DNA of 47,165 nt from Nautiliaceae bacterium. Its GTDB lineage: Bacteria; Campylobacterota; Campylobacteria; Campylobacterales; Nautiliaceae. Below are positions 26,570 through 32,968 of the stretch, one piece after another. The stretch spans positions 31,831-78,995 of the forward strand of contig JALVTJ010000052.1 of NCBI GenBank assembly GCA_027036005.1. The letters run 5' to 3'. The notes under the pieces were generated by a model. That model was not told the origin of the DNA, did no database searches, and was given only the letters and a program-made list of their open reading frames with translations. The position numbers and the translations under genes are program-made. Within the stretch, counting starts at the first letter, position 1, and every line of letters begins with the position of its first letter.

Positions 26570-27988
26570 ATGTTCGGACTATTTGGAAAAAAAGAAACAC
26601 AACAAAAACCTCAGGCTTGCGATTTGCCGTTTCTTTGCTGGCAATGCGAAATGAGTGCGCCGGGAGGATGCGGAAGCCATGGCGAGAGTAAAGGTGTTTG
26701 CGGTAAAACGGCTACAAAAGCAAGACTTCAAGATTTGATGACTTACGGACTAAGAGGTCTTAGTGCTTACAGAGAACACGCAAATGAATTAATCGAAACA
26801 GAAGAAGATTACAAAAGATTAAAAGAAATAGACGATGTTAATGCAGAGACTCTATATTTCACACTTACAAACGTGAACTTTAATTTTGACGAGCATATAG
26901 CTCAACTTATGAAAGTCGGAAACGCCGGCGTAAAAGTTATGGATTTACTTAGCGATTTACATACAAGAGCACTCGGAGTTCCTACACCAATCGAAGTTAC
27001 TCAAAACAAAGCCGAAGGAAAAGGTATTTTGGTTTCTGGTCATAATCTTGATATGCTTGAAAAACTTCTAAAAAGAATAGAAGAAAGAGGTTTGAGTGAT
27101 AAAATAAATGTATATACACACTCAGAAATGCTACCAGCTCACGGTTATCCTCATTTGAAAAAATATAAAAACCTAAAAGGAAATATCGGAAAAGCATGGT
27201 ATGATCAAACAGATGTATTTTCAAAATGGCAAGGAACTTGTGTAGTTAATACTAACTGTATCGTTCCACCGGAAAAATCACCGAAAGTTAAAAATTACGT
27301 AGACAGACTTTATACTTATAAAATTACCGGAATCGAAGGTGCCAAAAAAATAGAAAACGACAATTTCGATCCGTTAATTGATCAAACATTAGAATTACCA
27401 GATATTACAGGATTTGATAGTGATGAAAAAATCGTAACAGGTCATCATTACAAAACTGTCCTTGAAGCTTACGGTGCAAAAGTATTGGATGCGATTAAAG
27501 AAGGCAAACTTAAAAGAGTATGGGTTATTGCCGGATGCGACGCACCTGGAAGAAAAAGAAATTATTTCAGAGAATTGGCTCTTGCCCTTCCGAAAGATCA
27601 TTTAATTATAACAAGCAGCTGCGGTAAATTCAGATTTAACGATGTGGATTTCGGAACAATTCCCGGAACAGACATTCCAAGATATATAGACCTTGGGCAA
27701 TGTAACGACTCTAACGGTGCCGTTCATATTGCATTAGCGGTAGCACAAGCACTTGGAATCGAAGATGTAAATGAACTTCCAGTTTCAATTGCGCTTATGT
27801 GGATGGAGCAAAAAGCGATTATTATTCTTTTGGCACTTCTTAGCCTTGGAATTAAAGATATCTATATCGGACCAAACGCTCCTCAATTTGCAAATGAAGA
27901 TATAGTTAATTTCTTGGTTCAAAATTTCAATCTCGGAGTTATAAGCGGAGATATTCATAAAGATTTCGGAAAAGAGCTTGCAGGATAA
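26570..27988 (+). CDS. hcp: Hybrid cluster protein (hydroxylamine / nitric oxide reductase), short class
   Basis: An Fe-S-O cluster protein that reduces hydroxylamine to ammonia, or NO to N2O, in nitrosative stress. The hybrid cluster ligands are all visible: SGHN, THSEMLPAH, TNCIVPP, IAGCDAPG, SSCGKFRFN, GQCNDSNG and MEQKA. The N-terminal cysteines are Cys23, 26, 34 and 44 (Cx2Cx7Cx9C), a wider last spacing than the usual Cx2Cx7-8Cx5C. At 472 residues it lacks about 70-80 residues of the common 540-550-residue form, mostly from the helical domain, resembling the short class of thermophiles. In Nautilia hydroxylamine reduction has been proposed for nitrate ammonification. A perfect FNR-type box precedes it. 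Confidence 0.93.
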   Translation: MFGLFGKKETQQKPQACDLPFLCWQCEMSAPGGCGSHGESKGVCGKTATKARLQDLMTYGLRGLSAYREHANELIETEEDYKRLKEIDDVNAETLYFTLTNVNFNFDEHIAQLMKVGNAGVKVMDLLSDLHTRALGVPTPIEVTQNKAEGKGILVSGHNLDMLEKLLKRIEERGLSDKINVYTHSEMLPAHGYPHLKKYKNLKGNIGKAWYDQTDVFSKWQGTCVVNTNCIVPPEKSPKVKNYVDRLYTYKITGIEGAKKIENDNFDPLIDQTLELPDITGFDSDEKIVTGHHYKTVLEAYGAKVLDAIKEGKLKRVWVIAGCDAPGRKRNYFRELALALPKDHLIITSSCGKFRFNDVDFGTIPGTDIPRYIDLGQCNDSNGAVHIALAVAQALGIEDVNELPVSIALMWMEQKAIIILLALLSLGIKDIYIGPNAPQFANEDIVNFLVQNFNLGVISGDIHKDFGKELAG

Positions 27989-28002
27989 ATTCTTTTTGAT
28001 AT

Positions 28003-28037
28003 AAAGGGATTTAATTCCCTTTTTAATTTTATTTTTT
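28003..28037 (+). terminator. Intrinsic terminator after hcp
   Basis: AAAGGGA and TCCCTTT form a perfect 7-base stem (28003-28022) with a 6-base loop, followed by a T-rich run. It lies 15 bases past the hcp stop and is the clearest intrinsic terminator in the window. It may also help end the convergent regulator transcript. Confidence 0.75.
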
Positions 28038-28065
28038 CGTCTTACTACCTATTCATCCACTCCCA

Positions 28066-28701
28066 TTACCAGTTATAATAATCTTTAATTTTTTCCCAAT
28101 TAACAATTTTAAGTTTAGATCCTACATTTTTTATAATACCTAAATTTTTAAATTTTTTAAGCTTTCTGCTTAATGTTTCGGGTTTGATATTTAAAAGCGC
28201 GGCAATAGAATGCTGTTTTAATTCTTCAAAAGCGTCAGGATTATCATAAATAAATTTTGCAATTTTAGTTTCGGTATCAAAAATAAGATTATCCTGAATT
28301 ATCCCGTCTAAATATTTCATTTTTCTAAGAAGAGAGCTTAAAATTTCAATACAAATACCTCCCTTTTGTATAAATTTTCTAAACTTTTCAAATTCGATTT
28401 TTAAAATAATTCCTTCGCTTTCCATTGCACAATTTGCCGGATAAGGCATATTTTCGAAATTTGCAAGTTCGGCAATGAGGGCGACAGGTTTAAACTTATG
28501 AATTATAAGCTCGTTTCCTTTATTATCAACCTTATAAACTCTTGCTTCGCCTTCCACTAAAAGATGTAAATAATTCGGTTCTTCTTTTTCATAAAAAACA
28601 ATACCGTCTTTTTTTAATTTTTTAACAATAGTAAATTCTTTAATTTTTTTTATATCTTCATCATCAAGATTTTTAAAAAGAAAATACTTTTTTAAATCCA
28701 T
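28066..28701 (-). CDS. Crp/Fnr-family transcriptional regulator (NssR/HcpR-like)
   Basis: A 211-residue protein with an N-terminal cyclic-nucleotide-like sensor domain (LHLLVEGEARVYKVDNKGNE near residues 45-64) and a C-terminal winged helix. The recognition helix reads KPETLSRKLKKF; Glu175, Ser178 and Arg179 match the FNR residues that read TTGAT half-sites. Only two cysteines (91, 117) are present, so it cannot hold an FNR-type [4Fe-4S] cluster and probably senses something else, such as NO via another cofactor. It faces hcp convergently, is divergent from the hemerythrin gene, and likely controls hcp through the perfect operator upstream of it. Confidence 0.88.
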   Translation of the reverse strand: MDLKKYFLFKNLDDEDIKKIKEFTIVKKLKKDGIVFYEKEEPNYLHLLVEGEARVYKVDNKGNELIIHKFKPVALIAELANFENMPYPANCAMESEGIILKIEFEKFRKFIQKGGICIEILSSLLRKMKYLDGIIQDNLIFDTETKIAKFIYDNPDAFEELKQHSIAALLNIKPETLSRKLKKFKNLGIIKNVGSKLKIVNWEKIKDYYNW

Positions 28702-28721
28702 AAATCGCCTTTTTTAAAAAA

Positions 28722-28748
28722 ATTATACCATTTCTTAATCTATGTCAA
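28722..28748 (-). promoter_or_regulatory. Promoter of the Crp/Fnr gene
   Basis: On the minus strand TTGACA (28743-28748) and TATAAT (28722-28727), both consensus, are separated by 15 bases, with a G before the -10. The spacer is a little short, which may weaken it or make it need a helper. The leader is about 14 bases. Confidence 0.55.
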
Positions 28749-28795
28749 TTTTTTTATATTGCTATTTTGTTAAAATCATATAAAAAAGGATTGTT

Positions 28796-29173
28796 ATGAA
28801 TATTAAAATATTAAATTTCGAGCCTATGAACAACGTTCATTTAAATGAAATTAAACTTCTTGAAAAACTGATAAACGAACTTAATGAAAATAAAAATGTA
28901 ACAGATACACTTGAAGAGTTTATAAAAGATGTCGAAGAGCATTTTGCTTTCGAAGAATCTCTTATGAAAAAATATAATTTTTTTGCTTATATTCCTCATA
29001 AAATGGAACACGACAAAATCCTAAACGAACTTTATACCCTTAGGGACAAAAACAACGAATATCTGAAAAAATACTTCAACGAAAGATTTATTCCGTGGTT
29101 AAACAATCACATTGAAACAATCGACACCGTAACTGCGGGTTATTTTAATATGATAGGAGCGGAAGTTAAATAA
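28796..29173 (+). CDS. Bacteriohemerythrin
   Basis: A 125-residue four-helix O2-binding di-iron protein. All seven iron ligands of the family can be placed: His15, His49, Glu53, His68, His72, His105 and Asp110, with the normal H-x3-E, H-x3-H and H-x4-D spacing. It is cytoplasmic, with no signal peptide. In a hydrogen-oxidising microaerophile or anaerobe it may scavenge or store O2, or bind NO. It is divergent from the Crp/Fnr gene, so regulator, hcp and hemerythrin form a gas-stress cluster. AAAAAAGGATT precedes the ATG. The end overlaps the UbiD-family gene by eight bases. Confidence 0.92.
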   Translation: MNIKILNFEPMNNVHLNEIKLLEKLINELNENKNVTDTLEEFIKDVEEHFAFEESLMKKYNFFAYIPHKMEHDKILNELYTLRDKNNEYLKKYFNERFIPWLNNHIETIDTVTAGYFNMIGAEVK

Positions 29174-31016
29174 TCTGATATTTTTTCAGCTCCTCTTCAT
29201 TTATTCCTTCAATTAAACCGAGATTTTTAAGCTTTTTAATAACCTCCTTGGTTGTATCGACATCAGGAGGCCACTCTCTCGTAAATCCGTCAAGCGTGTT
29301 TTTGTTACTACCGTCAATTCCTATAATTTCATCAATCCAAACATCTCTAAGGGCGTCAATATTATTTGTAACTCTCCAAACCAACATATAAGGATTATCT
29401 ATTTCATTCGTATTTATAAAAACGACTATTCTTAAATTTTCTTTAAATTGTTTTATTTTTTCAAAAATCTCTTTTGCTCTTTTTTCTTTTTTAAACTTAA
29501 TTACACATATCGGATTTTTTGTATCCGTAAAATACTGTTTAACCTCCTCAATCAAAGGCTCAACTTTTTGAAGTTTTTTTAATAGTTCTTTATCTTGAAG
29601 TAGTGAAGTTGGAAAGTTGGGAAGTTGGGAAGGAGTGTTTAATTCTCCATTTTCCATTTCTTTTAACTTTTCACTTTTCACTTTACATTTTTCACTTACA
29701 TCTATACCGAGTTTCCCGCCCACAAGCTCATCAACGCTTGAATGATCAAGCTCATCTACTATGCCTTTTGAAATAAGCACTTTTTGCGGATCAAAATTAT
29801 TTAAAATATATTTTGTCAAATTTTCATAATCTCTTAGTTTAGGTGCATTTTCACCTACAAAAACGGCATGTTTAACAAAACTCATCTGTCCCGCTCCCCA
29901 TAAAGCATGCATTATTTGCATACTTTCACCCGGATATCTCGGTGCGATTTTACAAAGTATTAAATTATGAAAAACTCCATTCTCAGGCATTGCATAATCA
30001 ATAAGATCAGGTGCGGTGGTTTTAATTAACGGCAAAAATATCCTCTCTGTCGCATATCCCATATATTTATCTTCAAGAGGCGGTTTTCCGACTACCGTCG
30101 CAAAAAAAACAGGCTTTTTTTTGGTAGAAATAATCTCCACTTCCATAACAGGAAACGGTTTTTTAAGCGTATAATACCCCGTATGATCGCCAAACATTCC
30201 CTCAATTTCCATTTCACCCGGATCGCACCACCCCTCAATCACTATATCCGAATCGGCCGGAACTTCAAGGTCGTTGCTGATACATTTTACCAATTTCGGA
30301 TTTTTACCTCTTATAAATCCGTAAAGCATAACTTCAAAAATACCCGGAGGCATAGGAGCAGTAGCACACCAAGTCCAAAGAGGATCTCCCCCTATCGCAA
30401 CGGAAACAGGCATTTTTTTATTTGCTTTTTTATATTCCCAAAAAAGATGAGCGGAATCTTTATGAATTTGCCAATGAAGCCCAAGACGTTTTTCATCATA
30501 GACTTGAAGCCTATACATTCCAACGTTTTTGATATTCCCGTCCAAACTTTTGGTATAAACCTGCCCCATAGTAATAAATTTTCCGCCGTCTTTCTCCCAC
30601 GTTTTAAGAATTGGCAAATTACTAAGCTTTGCCGCTTCTCCTTCATAAATATGATACTGACATTCAGCCGATTTTACGGTTTTCGGTATAGTGTTTTTAA
30701 TAGCAAAAAGTTTTCCGAATGCCTTTAATTTTTCGCTTAATGTTTTAGGAGGTTTCATTTTAATTAAATTCTCTATCTCACCGGCGATTAAATCAAGTTT
30801 TTTGCCAAAAATTTTCTCAACCACTTCATCGTTTGCAAAAATATTCATAACAACAGGTATTTCGAATTTCTTTTCACCTTCAACTGGATTTGTAAACATC
30901 AGGATTTTAGGTTTTTTCTTTTTGGCTTCTATATATGCCAAATGCGGTATTTCGAGATTGACATCAAGAGGCGTATCTATAATTTTTATATATTCTTTCA
31001 AATCAAACAAATTCAT
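29166..31016 (-). CDS. ubiD: UbiD-family decarboxylase (menaquinone pathway type), with a repeat-derived insert
   Basis: A prenylated-FMN-dependent decarboxylase, 616 residues. Conserved UbiD parts include SVAIGGDPLW near residue 200, EMEIEGMFGDHTGYY near 273 and TERIFLPLIKTTAPDLIDYAMPENG near 332. The long form occurs in Campylobacterota, where it is thought to act in menaquinone synthesis by the futalosine route; that role is inferred. About residues 440-473 are a foreign-looking linker encoded by heptamer/octamer repeats, in frame. ATG 31016 is chosen because AAAGG lies six bases before it and it overlaps the sixA-like stop; ATG 31022 has no room for a ribosome site. The gene overlaps hemerythrin at its 3' end. 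Confidence 0.88.
   Translation of the reverse strand: MNLFDLKEYIKIIDTPLDVNLEIPHLAYIEAKKKKPKILMFTNPVEGEKKFEIPVVMNIFANDEVVEKIFGKKLDLIAGEIENLIKMKPPKTLSEKLKAFGKLFAIKNTIPKTVKSAECQYHIYEGEAAKLSNLPILKTWEKDGGKFITMGQVYTKSLDGNIKNVGMYRLQVYDEKRLGLHWQIHKDSAHLFWEYKKANKKMPVSVAIGGDPLWTWCATAPMPPGIFEVMLYGFIRGKNPKLVKCISNDLEVPADSDIVIEGWCDPGEMEIEGMFGDHTGYYTLKKPFPVMEVEIISTKKKPVFFATVVGKPPLEDKYMGYATERIFLPLIKTTAPDLIDYAMPENGVFHNLILCKIAPRYPGESMQIMHALWGAGQMSFVKHAVFVGENAPKLRDYENLTKYILNNFDPQKVLISKGIVDELDHSSVDELVGGKLGIDVSEKCKVKSEKLKEMENGELNTPSQLPNFPTSLLQDKELLKKLQKVEPLIEEVKQYFTDTKNPICVIKFKKEKRAKEIFEKIKQFKENLRIVVFINTNEIDNPYMLVWRVTNNIDALRDVWIDEIIGIDGSNKNTLDGFTREWPPDVDTTKEVIKKLKNLGLIEGINEEELKKYQII
29597..29699. repeat. Degenerate octamer/heptamer tandem arrays inside the UbiD-family gene
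   Basis: Octamers of the form GAAGTTGG occur five times in a row (29597-29636). After a short joint and ATTTTCC-like units, heptamers of the form TTTCACT occur five times (29662-29696). The array is a multiple of three overall, so the decarboxylase stays open. The same word types recur at 33224-33258 and 36151-36178. Confidence 0.75.
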
Positions 31017-31474
31017 TCGCATCCTTTTAAGTGTTTATAAGAAATCAACGCTTTTAATATATTTTCCTCAATTTCGACCAGTGATGGTTTTGAAAGTTTT
31101 ATTTTAAGATTCGGAGCATACATAAGCGATTTTATAATTTCCTCTATATCGGGCTGATGAGCCACTATTGCCAAAATTCCGTTTTTGTTTGCAACTGTTT
31201 CTTTAAATTCTTTAATTCCGGCACCCGGAAGTAATTTAGCAGTTTTTATAAATTTGGATTTCGGATAAAAGTTTTTTAAAATTTCAGCGGTTTGTAATGC
31301 TCTTTTGGCGTTGGAAGTTATAATATAATCAATATCGGGATATATTTTTTTTACTTCTTTAAAAAATTTTTTTGCCCTTTTAACCCCCTTTTCACTCAAA
31401 GGTCTGTCAAAATCATGTCCTAAAAACTCTTCCCTCTCAACAGCTAAGGAATGCCTGATAAAAAGATATTTCAT
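31013..31474 (-). CDS. sixA: SixA-like histidine phosphatase
   Basis: A 153-residue protein of the histidine phosphatase (phosphoglycerate-mutase-like) superfamily. The catalytic RHS motif is at residues 7-9 in YLFIRHSLAV. FDRPLSEKGVKRA (about 22-34) and the second catalytic histidine in VAHQPD (about 113-118) complete the SixA pattern. In E. coli SixA removes phosphate from histidine phosphotransfer proteins; the target here is unknown. The ATG overlaps the RlmI-like stop by four bases, and the end overlaps the start of the UbiD gene by four. Confidence 0.85.
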   Translation of the reverse strand: MKYLFIRHSLAVEREEFLGHDFDRPLSEKGVKRAKKFFKEVKKIYPDIDYIITSNAKRALQTAEILKNFYPKSKFIKTAKLLPGAGIKEFKETVANKNGILAIVAHQPDIEEIIKSLMYAPNLKIKLSKPSLVEIEENILKALISYKHLKGCE

Positions 31475-32613
31475 AATGTTTCCTTTCTTAATAGAATTCC
31501 CGTTAAATACAAAGAATTCGGAATATTGATTAAATACGGATGATCAATATCTTGTTTTAAAAATTCAACCGCTTCCAAAAAAGAGCCATCAATTACAGAG
31601 CTACTTAACGCCAAATCAAGCAAATCTTTCTGATTAATAGCATTAGAACAGCTAAAAAGCGCCAGATATCCACCCTCTTCAAGAAGTTTAAGAGAATTTA
31701 CAATCAAATATTTCCAGCCTTTAAGAGCTCCTTTTTTGGCGTTTTTGTTTTTTGCAAAAGCCGGAGGATCTATAATTATCAAATCATATTTCTCTTTTTC
31801 ACTTTCCAAAAATTTGAAAACATCCGTTTTTATAATTTCGTAATTTTTAAGATTATTAAGTTCGCAGTTTTTTTCTATTAAAGAACAGGCACTTGCGGAA
31901 ATTTCAACAAACTTTGTAAAAGGAGCATTCGCATATATCCCAAACCCGCCTGCGTTGGAAAAAAGGTCAAGAGTTTTTTTACCTCCGTATTTACCCACTA
32001 TTTTTCTGTTTTTTCTTTGATCAAGAAAAAATCCGGTTTTTTGCCCGGTTATCAAATTGGTTATAAATTTTTTGTTGTTTTCGATAATTTCAAATTCATC
32101 AACCATTTCGCCGTATAAAATTTCGTTTTCGTTTTCAAGCCCTTCTTTAAGTCTGATTTTATCCGCTTTTTGATAAATCCCTTTCGGATTAAATATTTCT
32201 ATAAGAATTTCTAAAATTATTCCTTTAAAATTTTCCATTCCCGCCGAGGTAATATCCACAACCAGATAATCTGCGTATTTATCTACAATCAGTCCCGGCA
32301 AAAAATCGGCTTCCGAATGAACAAGCCTATAAGAATTGGTGATTTTTTCCAAAAAATTTCTTTTTTTTATAGCTTTTTTAATTCTGTTTTTAAAAAATTC
32401 TTTATCGATATGCGTTTTTTCAAAACTCAAAACCCTTGCACTTATTTTGCTTAAAGGATTTAAAAAAGCGCTTGCGACATATTCGTTTTTATATACCAAA
32501 TCGACAATATCCCCGGGGATACATTCGGGAAATTTTACTATTTCGTTTTTATATACCCAAGGGGCTTTTTTCCTTAATTTTTCAAAAGCGCTTTTGGTTA
32601 TTTCAACTTTCAT
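31471..32613 (-). CDS. rlmI: RlmI-like 23S rRNA (cytosine-C5) methyltransferase
   Basis: A 380-residue SAM-dependent methyltransferase. An N-terminal PUA domain (residues 1-70) is followed by VHSEADFLPGLIVDKYADYLVV (about 94-115) and a Rossmann methyltransferase core with TLDLFSNAGGFGIYA and the catalytic-type motif IIDPPAFAKNK near residue 275. This layout is that of the RlmI/RlmK group, which methylates 23S rRNA. I chose the ATG at 32613 (GGAG eight bases upstream), not a TTG 27 bases earlier, because the ATG begins the PUA domain. Its first codons overlap the tail of a decayed toxin gene. Confidence 0.88.
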   Translation of the reverse strand: MKVEITKSAFEKLRKKAPWVYKNEIVKFPECIPGDIVDLVYKNEYVASAFLNPLSKISARVLSFEKTHIDKEFFKNRIKKAIKKRNFLEKITNSYRLVHSEADFLPGLIVDKYADYLVVDITSAGMENFKGIILEILIEIFNPKGIYQKADKIRLKEGLENENEILYGEMVDEFEIIENNKKFITNLITGQKTGFFLDQRKNRKIVGKYGGKKTLDLFSNAGGFGIYANAPFTKFVEISASACSLIEKNCELNNLKNYEIIKTDVFKFLESEKEKYDLIIIDPPAFAKNKNAKKGALKGWKYLIVNSLKLLEEGGYLALFSCSNAINQKDLLDLALSSSVIDGSFLEAVEFLKQDIDHPYLINIPNSLYLTGILLRKETL

Positions 32614-32761
32614 AATTTTCACTCCATTTGAAAATATCAAGTATAATTATTTTATCTTTTTCAATTTTATAAATTATTGTATATCCTTAATAGGTTTGTC
32701 TTTTTTTATGTATTCATATATTGAGTGAATTTTCCTTAAAATTATCTTTAATTATTATCAT
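32603..32761 (-). pseudogene. Decayed RelE/ParE-type toxin
   Basis: The start (MIIIKDNFK) is followed after a one-base shift by IHSIYEYIKKDKPIKD. A later segment reads GYTIIYKIEKDKIIILDIFKWSENYES to a TGA. The two segments resemble the first and last parts of a RelE/ParE toxin, with the middle (about 40-50 codons) missing. The start overlaps the antitoxin remnant, as in intact operons. No functional product is expected. Confidence 0.6.
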
Positions 32762-32967
32762 TTAATAATTTTTCAATAAAAACTTCAAACTCTTTTTCAT
32801 CAACATATTCACCCTTTTTTCCGCTTCAAAAACTCTTTTTCTAACTTCTTCCACGCTACTTACAACTATTTATCCGGATAAGAGCTTATAATTTTAGCAT
32901 CTACTTTTTTTATAAAATCCTTAAACTCGTTAAATTTTGAATCATCTATTTTTATTACAACTTCCAT
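32748..32967 (-). pseudogene. Decayed antitoxin gene, frameshifted twice
   Basis: An ATG directly after the helicase stop, with AAGG upstream, opens MEVVIKIDDSKFNEFKDF and runs to a premature TAG after SYPDK (33 codons). Restoring one A in an A-run gives VVSSVEEVRKRVFEAEK; restoring one G gives EYVDEKEFEVFIEKLLNDNN and a natural stop overlapping the toxin start. It fits a small type II antitoxin. Two homopolymer deletions point to real decay, or less likely to sequencing errors. Confidence 0.6.
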
Positions 32968-32968
32968 T

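Noticed and set aside
28066-28701. Oxygen-sensing FNR
   Set aside because: Only two cysteines are present; an FNR [4Fe-4S] cluster needs four. DNA-reading residues match FNR but the sensor does not.
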